The position numbers and the translations under genes were made by a program. Below are positions 47,402 to 56,342 of a stretch of 64,000 nt of DNA, in pieces; the stretch's first letter is position 1, and each line of letters starts with the position of its first letter. The DNA is from Catenulispora rubra. GTDB lineage: Bacteria > Actinomycetota > Actinomycetes > Streptomycetales > Catenulisporaceae. The notes under the pieces are model-generated. The model was not told the origin of the DNA, ran no database searches, and was given only the letters and a program-made list of their open reading frames with translations. The stretch spans positions 1-64,000 of the forward strand of contig NZ_JAACYW010000016.1 of the NCBI RefSeq assembly GCF_015356825.1, given 5' to 3'.

Positions 47402-50400
47402 GTGACAGGGCCGGTGACCGAACCGTCGATCGAGGACAAGCGCGCGGCGCTGATGGCGCAGTTGATGCGCCGCCGGCGGGCCGCGCAGCGCCCGGATCGG
47501 GTCACGGCCGTCCCCCGCACGGCTCCGCTGCCGCTGACCTGGCAGCAGGAGGGCTTGTGGTTCCTGCACGAACTCGATCCGGAGTCCGTGACCTACCACG
47601 TGCCGATCGCCTACCGGCTCAGCGGGCACCTCGACCTGCCGGCTCTCGGCGTCGCGCTGCGCCACCTCGTGGCCAGACACGAGAGCCTGCGCACCAGGTT
47701 CGTGCTACTCGACGCCGTGCCGCACCAGGTCGCCGATCCGGTGCCGGACCGGGTGCCCTGGGAGTACACGGATTTAGCGGACCTGCCGCGGCCGGAACGC
47801 GGAGCGCACGCGCGGCAGGTCGTCGACGAAGCGGCGGCGCGTCCCTTCGACCTGACCGCCCGCCCCGCGCTGCGCGTGAGCCTGGTCCGGCTCGCCGAGG
47901 ACGAGCACGTCCTGGTGCTGACGATGCACCATCTGGTGACTGACGGCTGGTCGTTGGGGATCCTCACCCGGGAGCTGGGGGAGCTGTACCGCGTGGCCTG
48001 CGACCGGCGGCCGCTGGACCTGTCGGAGCTGCTGAACCTGTCGGAGTTGCCGGACCTGCCGGTGCAGCCCGCCGACTTCGCGGCCTGGCAGCGCGGCCCG
48101 GCCGGGGCCGAGGCTCTGCGTTCGGGCCTGGACCACTGGCGCACCCGGCTCGCCGGGCTGCCACCCCTGGACCTGCCCGCCGACCGGCCGGAGCCGCAGG
48201 CCGGAGCCAGTCTCGGTGCCGGTCCCGGCGCCAGCCCCGGCGCCGAGGCCGGCGAGGTGGTGCCGGCCGACCTCGGGGCGCGCATCACCGCGTTCGCCGA
48301 GGACGGCGGGGTGTCGCTGCTGGCGGTGCTCGCCGCGGCCTTCTTCGTGGTCTTGCACCGGTACACCGGTCAGGAGGACCTGGCCGTCGGGTCGGTGTTC
48401 TCCGGGCGTACCCGGTCGGAGGTCGAGCCGCTGCTCGGCTTCTTCGCCAACACCCTCGTGCTGCGCGGCGACGTGGCCGGCGACCCGACCTTCCGCGAGC
48501 TGGCCGCCCGGTGCGACACGCTGGTCCTGGACGCGCTCGCGCACCAGGACGTGCCCTTCGGCCTGGTGGTCGACGCACTCGCACCGGATCGGGCGGCCGG
48601 ACGCAACCCGCTGTTCCAGGTCAGCCTCAGCCTGCTGCCGCAGCGGGTGGTCGGCGCGGACCTGACCGCGTTCGGCGACCTGGCCCTGGCCGACTATCCG
48701 CTGCCCACGACCGGTTCCCGGTTCGACCTCAGCCTGCAGGCGACCCCGGCACCCGACGGCGCGATCCGGATCGTCGCCGAGTACTCCACGCGGCTGTTCG
48801 ACCCCGCACGCGTGCAGCGCCTGCTCGGCCATCTGCGCCAGACGCTGGATCAGGCGGTCGGCGACCCGGACCGCCGCATCAGCGGCATCGACGTGCTCAC
48901 CGCTGCCGAGCACGAGGTCCTGGGCCGGTTCGGCCGCGGCGCCGGAGACGGCGCGGGGCCGGAGCCCTGGATCAGCGTCCCGGAACTCATCTGGCGGCAG
49001 GCAGCCCTCGAACCGGACCGGGTCGCGGCCGGCTTCCAAGGCCAGACCCTGACTTACGGCGAGCTCATCTCGCGCGCCGACCTGCTGGCGGTCCGACTGA
49101 CCGCCCTTGGTGTTGGACCGGACAGCGTCGTGGGCGTGTGTGCTTTTCGGTCGCTGGACCTGGTGGTCGCGATTCTCGCGGTGCTCAAAGCTGGCGGCGC
49201 CTATCTTCCGCTTGATCCGGAGTCCCCGCCTCGGCGCCTGGCCTGGCAGCTCTCCCAGTCCGGCGCGCGGGTCGCCGTCGTCCAGCCGGAGACGGGAGAA
49301 CTCCTCGCCGAGACGGCGGACATCGTCCGCGTCACACTGGGGCCACAGGTGTGGAGCGAGCGCGCCGGCGTCGGCGCCGGTCCCGTGCCTGCTCCGAACC
49401 GCGTCGCCCCCGACGACCTGGCGTACGTGATCTTCACCTCGGGCTCGACCGGAACTCCCAAGGGGGTGGCGGTCCCGCACCGCGGCCTGGCCAACCGGTT
49501 GCGCTGGATGCAGGACGAATACCGCATCGGACCGGCCGACGTCGTGGCCCAGAAGACGCCGTTCACCTTCGACGTGTCCGTGTGGGAGTTCCTCTGGCCT
49601 TTGACGACGGGCGCGCGGCTGGCCGTCGCCGCGCCCGGCGTGCACCGGGACGCCCGGCAGCTCGCCGACTTCCTGGCCCGCGAGCGGGTGAGCGTCACCC
49701 ACTTCGTGCCGTCGGTGCTCGCGGCCTTCCTGGCCGAGACGGCGCGCGACGCCGGGTCGCTGACGGAGCTCCGGCTGGTCGTGTGCTCTGGCGAGGCGCT
49801 GCCGGCCCCGGTGCGTGACCTCGCGCTGCGGACCTGGCCCGGTGCCGGGCTGCACAATCTGTACGGCCCCACCGAGGCCTCGATCGACGTGACCCACCAC
49901 CGGTGTTCGAGCGCTGACGGCGCCGTGGTGCCCATCGGGCGTCCGATCGCGCACATCCGCACGTACGTCCTGGACCGCCGGGGCGAGCCCGCGCCCTTCG
50001 GTGTGCCGGGGGAGCTGTACCTGGCCGGGGTGGGACTGGCCCGCGGCTACGCCGGCCGTCCCGACCTGACGGCGGAGCGGTTCGTGCCCTGCCCGTTCGG
50101 CGAGCCGGGCGCCCGGATGTACCGGACCGGAGACATCGCGCGGTGGCGTGACGACGGGACGCTGGAATACCTCGGCCGGGCCGACGACCAGGTGAAGATC
50201 AGGGGCCTGCGGATCGAGCCCGGCGAGATCGAGAACGTGCTGGCCGGTCATCCCGCGCTGCGGCAGGCGGCGGTCGCCGTGCGTACCGGCCCGGGCGGCG
50301 ACCCGTATCTGGCCGCCTTCGTCGTTCCCGGCGGACCCGGACCCGGCACGTCAGACGAGGCAGCACCGGCGGACGCAGCACCAGACGACGCAGCGCTGCG

Positions 50401-51622
50401 CGCCTATCTGGCCGAGCGGCTACCCCTCTCGATGATCCCGGCCACATTCACCGCCCTGGCCGCACTCCCGCTCACCGCGAGCGGGAAGGTGGATCGCAAA
50501 GCCCTGCCGCAGTCGACCGGAGTGAGCGCTCAGGGCGCGTCCCGGCCCGTGGCCACCCAGACGCAGGCGGGCGTGGCCGAGATCTGGCGGAGCCTGCTGC
50601 CCGACACCGATGGGGACTTCCGCCGCGACGACAACTTCTTCACCCGGGGCGGGAGCTCTTTGGCCCTGGCGAAGTTCGCCGCCGAGGTCCGCGAGCGCTT
50701 CGGGGTCACAGTGGACGTGCGGTCCCTGTACCTGGCACCCACGCTGGAGACGGCCGCAGACCTGATCGACGAGCGGCGCTCCGGGTCGCCGGCCCCGACC
50801 GCGGTCGGACCCCTGGTCCGCCTGCGGACCGGGACCGACGCCGACGGGGAGCTTCCCCCGTTGTTCCTCGTCCACGCCGTGGGCGGAACGGCCGCGCCCT
50901 ACGTGCCGCTGGCCCAGTGGCTCGACACGCCGGTCTACGGCTTTGAGGCTCCCGGCGGCGACGGCTCGGTACCGTTGGACAAGATCGAGGACTTCGCCGC
51001 CGGGTACGTCGACGCGCTGCGTACGGTGCGCCCCGTCGGCCCGTACCACCTCGGTGGCTGGTCGGTGGGCGGCACGATCGCCTGGGAGATGGCGGCCCGG
51101 CTGCGCGCCGCCGGACAGGAGGTCGCCCTGCTCGCCCTGTTCGACACCGTCGTCCCCGCGGCCTTCGACGACCTGCCGGACCACGCCGGACTGCTGGCGC
51201 GGTTCGCCGCGGATCTGGCGCTGGCCGACGGTGCCGCCGCACCGGCCCTGGACCTGGCCGTGCTGCGTGCTCAGTGTGCTGAGGAGCAGACCGAGACCGT
51301 CATCGCAGTGCTCGAAGCCTCGGGCCTGATCCCGGGATCGGTGCGCGACGAGATCCGTCGGCGCTTCGCGGTCTTCGCCGGAGCGTCTCGCGCCATCCGG
51401 CGCTATCGGCTGGCCCCGCTGGACTGCCCCGTCACCCTGATCGAGGCCGCGGACCCGGCGGACCCGGCGCCCGGGAAAGCCGACGAGTGGCGCCCGCACG
51501 CCCCGGGCGGTCTTGAACACCACGTCGTCCCCGGCACCCACCACACCATGCTCCGGCCCCCGTTCCTCGGCGGCCTGGCCAAGACGCTACGCGGCTGCCT
51601 TGAGCGGGCGGCCGCAGGATGA
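47402..51622 (+). CDS. NRPS module C-A(Ser)-T-TE
   Basis: 1406 residues from GTG 47402 (GTG 47414 also possible). The C domain has HHLVTDG at 176-182. The A domain has A3 FTSGSTGTPKG near 678, HNLYGPTEASID, YRTGD and SGKVDRK. Specificity residues align as D-V-W-H-V-S-L-I-D-K, the serine pattern (EntF reads DVWHFSLVDK). The carrier serine is 1086 in RGGSS. The thioesterase has GWSVG with Ser1221 and a terminal GTHH histidine near 1380. It should add serine and release the chain by hydrolysis, cyclisation or oligomerisation. Confidence 0.94.
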   Translation: MTGPVTEPSIEDKRAALMAQLMRRRRAAQRPDRVTAVPRTAPLPLTWQQEGLWFLHELDPESVTYHVPIAYRLSGHLDLPALGVALRHLVARHESLRTRFVLLDAVPHQVADPVPDRVPWEYTDLADLPRPERGAHARQVVDEAAARPFDLTARPALRVSLVRLAEDEHVLVLTMHHLVTDGWSLGILTRELGELYRVACDRRPLDLSELLNLSELPDLPVQPADFAAWQRGPAGAEALRSGLDHWRTRLAGLPPLDLPADRPEPQAGASLGAGPGASPGAEAGEVVPADLGARITAFAEDGGVSLLAVLAAAFFVVLHRYTGQEDLAVGSVFSGRTRSEVEPLLGFFANTLVLRGDVAGDPTFRELAARCDTLVLDALAHQDVPFGLVVDALAPDRAAGRNPLFQVSLSLLPQRVVGADLTAFGDLALADYPLPTTGSRFDLSLQATPAPDGAIRIVAEYSTRLFDPARVQRLLGHLRQTLDQAVGDPDRRISGIDVLTAAEHEVLGRFGRGAGDGAGPEPWISVPELIWRQAALEPDRVAAGFQGQTLTYGELISRADLLAVRLTALGVGPDSVVGVCAFRSLDLVVAILAVLKAGGAYLPLDPESPPRRLAWQLSQSGARVAVVQPETGELLAETADIVRVTLGPQVWSERAGVGAGPVPAPNRVAPDDLAYVIFTSGSTGTPKGVAVPHRGLANRLRWMQDEYRIGPADVVAQKTPFTFDVSVWEFLWPLTTGARLAVAAPGVHRDARQLADFLARERVSVTHFVPSVLAAFLAETARDAGSLTELRLVVCSGEALPAPVRDLALRTWPGAGLHNLYGPTEASIDVTHHRCSSADGAVVPIGRPIAHIRTYVLDRRGEPAPFGVPGELYLAGVGLARGYAGRPDLTAERFVPCPFGEPGARMYRTGDIARWRDDGTLEYLGRADDQVKIRGLRIEPGEIENVLAGHPALRQAAVAVRTGPGGDPYLAAFVVPGGPGPGTSDEAAPADAAPDDAALRAYLAERLPLSMIPATFTALAALPLTASGKVDRKALPQSTGVSAQGASRPVATQTQAGVAEIWRSLLPDTDGDFRRDDNFFTRGGSSLALAKFAAEVRERFGVTVDVRSLYLAPTLETAADLIDERRSGSPAPTAVGPLVRLRTGTDADGELPPLFLVHAVGGTAAPYVPLAQWLDTPVYGFEAPGGDGSVPLDKIEDFAAGYVDALRTVRPVGPYHLGGWSVGGTIAWEMAARLRAAGQEVALLALFDTVVPAAFDDLPDHAGLLARFAADLALADGAAAPALDLAVLRAQCAEEQTETVIAVLEASGLIPGSVRDEIRRRFAVFAGASRAIRRYRLAPLDCPVTLIEAADPADPAPGKADEWRPHAPGGLEHHVVPGTHHTMLRPPFLGGLAKTLRGCLERAAAG

Positions 51623-51633
51623 GGAGGCCGGCC

Positions 51634-52818
51634 GTGGATCTGCGACTCACCGCAGAACAGGAGCAGTATCGGCGGGACGTGTGCGCCCTGCTGGGCCGGG
51701 ACGACGTCCAGGCCGAGGCGGCCTCGGCCCGTCGGCTGCCGCCGGGGCGGGAGCCCGGACTGCTCGACGTCTACCGGCTGCTGGGGGAGCGGGGCTGGCT
51801 CGCGCCGAACTGGCCGGCCGAACACGGCGGCCTGGGCCGGACGATCGTGGAGAAGGCGATCCTCACCGAGGAGATGATCGCGCACGGCGTCCCCGACGTC
51901 GTGCACACGTTGGCGATCGACATCGTCGGGCTCGCGGTGCACCTGTTCGGCTCCACCGAGATGCAGGACCGCCTGCTGCCCCGGCTGGCACGCGGCGAGG
52001 GCCTGGGATGCGTCCTGTTCAGCGAGCCGGAGGTCGGCTCCGACCTGGCGTCGCTGACCACGCGCGCCGAACGCGAGGCCGGCGGGTGGCGGCTGTACGG
52101 GCGCAAGGTCTACAGCCTGAAATCCCATCTGGCCGACTTCGGCCTGTGCGCTGCCCGCACCACCGTCTCCGATGTCCCCTACCACGGCATCACGGTGTTC
52201 GCGGTACCGCTGGACACCCCCGGCGTCACCGTCCGGCCGATGTGGACGATGGCCGACGAGCGGTTCGGCGAGGTCACCCTGTCCGGGCTCCTGATGACCG
52301 AGGCCGACGTGCTCGGCGAGGTGGACGGCGGCTGGCCGGTGGTCGGCCGGGTGCTCGGCCTGGAGCGGACCGGCATCGAGTTCGCGGCCAAGGGCCGCCG
52401 GCTCCTCGACGCCGTGCTCGCACACGAAGACGCCGTGCTCGCACATCAGGACACCGTGCTCGCACACCAAGAAGGCCCCTCGCCCTACGCCGAACAGCTC
52501 GTCGCTCTGGACGCGCAGGTACGGGCCGGAGAGCTGCTGTCCTGGCAGGCGCTCGGCAAGCTCGCCGCCGGCGACTACGACGACCCGCTGTACCCCATGG
52601 CCAAATGGCACAGCACCGAGACCGCGAAGGCGATCGCGACCATCACCGCCGAGGTCTGCGGACTGGACGCCGTGCTCTCGGCCCGCGATCCCGACTCGCC
52701 GTCCGGCTGGGTGGTCGAGTCCGCCCTCCGGGACGCGCCGGGCTTCACGCTGGCCTCCGGAACCTCGGAGGTCATGCTCTCGCTCATCGCTTCCGGGGCG
52801 CTGGGACTGGCGCCGTGA
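51634..52818 (+). CDS. Acyl-CoA dehydrogenase family protein 1
   Basis: A 394-residue FAD enzyme. DLRLTAEQEQYRRDVCALL opens the N-terminal helical domain. CVLFSEPEVGSDLASLTTRA is the FAD-binding signature, and the C-terminal helical domain holds AGDYDDPLYPMAKWHSTETA. GTG at 51634 is chosen because GAGGAGG lies six bases upstream; the ATG at 51619 overlaps the NRPS stop and adds five residues. In clusters such enzymes desaturate or hydroxylate carrier-bound acyl groups. It is paired with a second copy. Confidence 0.85.
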   Translation: MDLRLTAEQEQYRRDVCALLGRDDVQAEAASARRLPPGREPGLLDVYRLLGERGWLAPNWPAEHGGLGRTIVEKAILTEEMIAHGVPDVVHTLAIDIVGLAVHLFGSTEMQDRLLPRLARGEGLGCVLFSEPEVGSDLASLTTRAEREAGGWRLYGRKVYSLKSHLADFGLCAARTTVSDVPYHGITVFAVPLDTPGVTVRPMWTMADERFGEVTLSGLLMTEADVLGEVDGGWPVVGRVLGLERTGIEFAAKGRRLLDAVLAHEDAVLAHQDTVLAHQEGPSPYAEQLVALDAQVRAGELLSWQALGKLAAGDYDDPLYPMAKWHSTETAKAIATITAEVCGLDAVLSARDPDSPSGWVVESALRDAPGFTLASGTSEVMLSLIASGALGLAP

Positions 52819-52856
52819 CCGCTGACACCCTCAGGGCCTCTACCGGAAGGACGCAC

Positions 52857-54095
52857 GTGGACATCAGCCTGAGCCGGTGGCAGGCCGAGATCGGGGAACG
52901 GTTCGCCGCTCTGTTGTCGGCGGACCTGGCCCCGGCCATCCGAAGGATGGCCGAACAGGCCGTACCGCCGCAGGCTGACCCGGACGAGGACGCGGCGAGC
53001 ACCCGGGAGGCGGTCTGGCGTGCCCTGGTCGAGCTGGGCGCCACCCGGCTGCTGCTCCCCGAGCGGTACGACGGCGAGCAGGCCGGCCAGCAGGGCGCGG
53101 TCGTCCTCGCCGAACTGCTCGGCCGGGTGCTGTATCAGGGGCCGTTGCTCGACACGATGACCGCCACCGAGGTGATGCTGTCCGAAGCGGATCCGGCGGG
53201 CAAGCTCCTGCGGGAGATCGCCGAGGGGGCGGCGGTCACGGTCGCCGTCCGGCACGGTGGGCGCGAAAGCCACTCCCGCCCGGCGGAGTTCGATCGCCCG
53301 GACCGGCCGGGTGCCCCGACGATCGAAGCCGAGCGGCGGTTCGTGGGCTTCGCCCCGGAAGCCTGGGCTCTGCTGGTGGTCGGCCGGGTCGGCCAGGTCG
53401 GCCAGGTCGGCCAGGTCGGCCAGGCCGGTCGGGTCGGCCGGGCCGGCCGGGTCGGTCCGGAGGTCCACGCCGCACTGGTGCCGCGCGACCATCCGACCGT
53501 GACCTGGCGCCGCCACGACGACATCGGGCGGGGCGAGCTTTACGCGGTCCGCTGTTCCGGCTCGCCGGTGACGACGTGGTTCGGCGAACCGGACGGCGGC
53601 TGCGCCGCCTGGCCGCAGATCGTGGCCCGCGCGCGGATCCGGCACGCCGCCTACCTGGTGGGCCTGAGCCAGGGCGCACTGGACCTGGCGGTCGGCAGAG
53701 CGTCCTCGCGGCGGCAGTTCGGCCGCCCGATCGGCCGCTTCCAGGCCCTGGCGTTCCAGCTCGCCGCGCTGGCCACCCGCCTGGAGGGCGCCCGCCTGCT
53801 GGTGCGGGCCGCGGCCTGGGAGGCCGACGAGGGCCGCGATCCCCGGCTGAGCGCCGCGCAGGCCCTGGGGATGGCCGCCGACCTCGCCGGGGAGATCACC
53901 GCCGCCGCGGTCCAGGTGCACGGCGCGTGCGGCATGACCGAGGACTGCGACGTCCAGATCTACTACCGCCGGGCCCATGTGGAGCGCGGGTGGCTGGGAG
54001 CGGCGGCCGACGTGCGCGCCGAAGCCGTGCCGTGGCTCGCCGAAGCCGTGCGCACGCGGCATTCGGGCCCGCCGGACGCGGGGGGAACGTCGTGA
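52857..54095 (+). CDS. Acyl-CoA dehydrogenase family protein 2, with repeat insert
   Basis: A 412-residue ACAD-like protein from GTG 52857, six bases after GGAAGGA; GTG 52815, overlapping the previous stop, is possible. The C-terminal helices are well conserved (SRRQFGRPIGRFQALAFQLA, VQVHGACGMTEDCDVQIYYR). The mid-region FAD signature is poor, and a stretch of Gly-Gln-Val and Gly-Arg-Val/Ala triplets (about residues 175-200) fills a loop. It probably forms a heteromeric dehydrogenase with the preceding protein, as is seen for split ACAD pairs. Confidence 0.82.
   Translation: MDISLSRWQAEIGERFAALLSADLAPAIRRMAEQAVPPQADPDEDAASTREAVWRALVELGATRLLLPERYDGEQAGQQGAVVLAELLGRVLYQGPLLDTMTATEVMLSEADPAGKLLREIAEGAAVTVAVRHGGRESHSRPAEFDRPDRPGAPTIEAERRFVGFAPEAWALLVVGRVGQVGQVGQVGQAGRVGRAGRVGPEVHAALVPRDHPTVTWRRHDDIGRGELYAVRCSGSPVTTWFGEPDGGCAAWPQIVARARIRHAAYLVGLSQGALDLAVGRASSRRQFGRPIGRFQALAFQLAALATRLEGARLLVRAAAWEADEGRDPRLSAAQALGMAADLAGEITAAAVQVHGACGMTEDCDVQIYYRRAHVERGWLGAAADVRAEAVPWLAEAVRTRHSGPPDAGGTS
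53380..53458 (+). repeat. Nine-base tandem repeat inside ACAD gene 2
   Basis: About eight imperfect copies of a GGTCGGCCA/G-like nonamer encode alternating Val-Gly-Gln and Val/Ala-Gly-Arg triplets. Being a multiple of three, copy-number change would keep the reading frame. Confidence 0.8.
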
Positions 54096-54841
54096 AACCG
54101 GTCGGACAGGGCAAAGGCCAGAGCCAGACGTCTTCGACCCTTGAGGACCCCGGGGCGCCGCAGAACCCTGCCGTCGACGAGGACTTCCGCGAGCAGGTGG
54201 CGTACGGATTCCGCACCGCGATCCCGCTGGCCGTGGCGGTCTTCGGATTCGGCGTCTCGTTCGGGGTGGTGGCACACGCCGCCCATCTGGGCCGGCTGGC
54301 CCCGTTGGTGATGTCCGCGACGGTCTTCGCCGGATCCGCTCAGTTCGCGGCGGTCTCAGTACTCGGCACAGGCGGCGGGGTCGCCGCAGCCGTGGTCGCC
54401 GCGGCACTGCTGAACATCCGCTATCTGCCGATCGGGATGAGCCTGGCCCCGGCGATCACCGGCGGGCCGGTGCGGCGCCTGCTCAGCGCGCAGCTCGTGG
54501 TCGACGAGACCTGGGCGGTCAGCCACCTGGGCGGCGGCCGGTTCTCCCGGGGCCGGCTGCTGGGCGCCGGCGTCCCGCTCTACCTCGGGTGGCTCGGCGG
54601 GACGGCCCTGGGCGTGTTCGGTGCCGGATTCCTCGGTGATCCCTCGCGCTTCGGCCTGGACGTGGTGTCCCCGGTGCTCTTCCTGGCGCTGTTGCGCGGC
54701 CAGGTCGACAACCGCCGCACTGTGCTGTTCGCGGTGTCCGGGGCGGCCGTCGCACTCACGCTGGTGCCGCTCGTCTCGCCGGGGCTGCCGCTCGTCGCCG
54801 CGGCCGGGGTCTGCCTGCTCGCACTGCGGAGGCCGCAGTGA
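54092..54841 (+). CDS. azlC: AzlC family amino-acid exporter subunit
   Basis: A 249-residue integral membrane protein with a ~35-residue polar N-terminal tail. Family motifs are GFGVSFGVVAHAAHLG, SATVFAGSAQFAAVSVL, NIRYLPIGMSLAP and VVDETWAVS. With a small AzlD partner it exports branched-chain or similar amino acids. In this cluster it may export a biosynthetic amino acid or the small product. GTG start overlaps the previous stop, and its stop overlaps azlD (GTGA). Confidence 0.9.
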   Translation: MKPVGQGKGQSQTSSTLEDPGAPQNPAVDEDFREQVAYGFRTAIPLAVAVFGFGVSFGVVAHAAHLGRLAPLVMSATVFAGSAQFAAVSVLGTGGGVAAAVVAAALLNIRYLPIGMSLAPAITGGPVRRLLSAQLVVDETWAVSHLGGGRFSRGRLLGAGVPLYLGWLGGTALGVFGAGFLGDPSRFGLDVVSPVLFLALLRGQVDNRRTVLFAVSGAAVALTLVPLVSPGLPLVAAAGVCLLALRRPQ

Positions 54842-55146
54842 CCGCGGCATGGCTGACCGTGGCGCTCGTCGCGGTGATGGCGGTGACCGCCAAGGCGGCG
54901 GGCCCGGTCCTGCTCGGCGGGCGGGAACTGCCCGAGCCGGTGCGGCGGATCATCGCGGTGCTGGCACCCGTCCTGTTGGCCGCCCTGATCGCCACCCAGA
55001 TCTTCGGCGCCGGCCGCTCGCTGACCGTGGACGCCCGCGCTGTGGGCCTGGCGGTCGGCGCGGCAGCTCTGGCGCTGCGTCTCCCGGCACTGGCGGCGGT
55101 CGTGGCCGCCGCGGTGGCGACCGGGTTGACGAGAGCCCTTACCTAG
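54838..55146 (+). CDS. azlD: AzlD domain-containing exporter subunit
   Basis: A 102-residue protein with about four hydrophobic segments (VALVAVMAVTAKAAGPVLLG, IIAVLAPVLLAALIATQIF and others), the small partner of AzlC. The GTG overlaps the azlC stop. About 23 bases separate it from the PLP enzyme gene, which has its own ribosome-binding site. Confidence 0.88.
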   Translation: MTAAWLTVALVAVMAVTAKAAGPVLLGGRELPEPVRRIIAVLAPVLLAALIATQIFGAGRSLTVDARAVGLAVGAAALALRLPALAAVVAAAVATGLTRALT

Positions 55147-55169
55147 CAGATGCCAGAGAGGAACAGTCG

Positions 55170-56327
55170 ATGACCAGGCGACGACCGCAAGAGTCGTACC
55201 AGAACAGTGTCGCAGGGCCCATATATCAGAGCGCGTCGTACTACTTCGAGGACGAGGACCACGTACGCGCCGGACTGCATGAGCGCTCTCGTCCGGCCGG
55301 CCGCTACGGCCGTTACAGCAACCCCACGTGGCTGGAGGTCGAGGCCGCGGTCAGCAAACTGTGCGGTGCCGAGTCCTCGCTCCTGTTCGCCTCGGGGATG
55401 GCGGCGCACTTCACGACCTTCGTCTCACTTCTGAAGGCCGGCGACGAGGTGGTGCTGCCGGCCGAGTCCTACCGCCAGACCCGCAATGTCTTCCACCACA
55501 TCCTGCCCAAGTTCGGCGTCGTCGTGCACGAGATCTCCATTCGCGATCCCGACGTGTTCATCGACCGCCTGCGCGCCCTGGGGAGCCGGCTGCGCCTGGT
55601 CCACCTGGAGATGCCGTCCTCACCGCACATGTACCTGATCGATGTCGCGGGCGTGCGGGAGGCGGTCGGGCCGGACGTGATCCTCACCCTGGACAGCTCC
55701 TTCTCGCCTCCGCCGAACTTCCACGCTCTTCAGTGGGGCGTGGACCTCGCCCTGTTCAGCGCGACGAAGTACCTCGGCGGCCACGGGGACATCGTCGCCG
55801 GGATGCTGTCCGGCCGCGCCGACCTGATCGAGCAGGTGCGCTGGTTCCGCGACACCACCGGGCCGGTGTCCGACGGGAACACCGCCTTCCTGCTTCGGCG
55901 CAGCCTGTACACGCTGCCGATGCGGATGGCGACGGCCAATGCGTACGGGCTGAAGACCGCGCAGTACCTGGAAGCTCATGAGAAGGTCACGAAGATCTAC
56001 TACACCGGGCTGCCCAGCCATCCGCACTACAAGCTGGGGCAGGACTACCTGCGCGGTCACGGCGCCGTGATCACCTTCGAGCTCGGGCTCAGCGAGGCCG
56101 AGACGGCCGCCGTGGTGGGCCGGCTGGCGGTGCCGTACATGGCGTCCAACTTCGGCGCGCCGCAGACCCTCGTCGAGCAGAGCACCTTCTTCACCTACTT
56201 CGAGTACGACGACGCCGGGCTGCGGGACATCGGCGTCGACCGCAGCACCGTGCGGCTCGCGCTGGGCTACGCCGACGACGTCGACCTCGTGATCGACGAC
56301 CTCGACCGCGCGCTGGCCACGGCCTGA
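55170..56327 (+). CDS. PLP-dependent trans-sulfuration-type enzyme (cystathionine gamma-synthase family)
   Basis: A 385-residue fold-type I enzyme of the Cys/Met metabolism family. RYGRYSNPTWLEVEAAVSKL and LFASGMAAHFTTFVSLLKAG match the family; the PLP lysine is Lys200 in SATKYLGGHGD. C-terminal FGAPQTLVEQSTFF is in the expected place. Members do gamma- or beta-elimination/replacement on amino acids with a leaving group. In this cluster it may build or modify a non-standard amino acid. ATG 55170 follows GAGAGGAAC. Confidence 0.88.
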   Translation: MTRRRPQESYQNSVAGPIYQSASYYFEDEDHVRAGLHERSRPAGRYGRYSNPTWLEVEAAVSKLCGAESSLLFASGMAAHFTTFVSLLKAGDEVVLPAESYRQTRNVFHHILPKFGVVVHEISIRDPDVFIDRLRALGSRLRLVHLEMPSSPHMYLIDVAGVREAVGPDVILTLDSSFSPPPNFHALQWGVDLALFSATKYLGGHGDIVAGMLSGRADLIEQVRWFRDTTGPVSDGNTAFLLRRSLYTLPMRMATANAYGLKTAQYLEAHEKVTKIYYTGLPSHPHYKLGQDYLRGHGAVITFELGLSEAETAAVVGRLAVPYMASNFGAPQTLVEQSTFFTYFEYDDAGLRDIGVDRSTVRLALGYADDVDLVIDDLDRALATA

Positions 56328-56342
56328 GAGGCGGAGTCGTCG

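Noticed and set aside
43891..47520. A 1209-codon reverse frame opposite NRPS 1
   Set aside because: Antisense shadow of a well-defined NRPS; composition is Arg/Gly/Gln-rich with no domain motifs.
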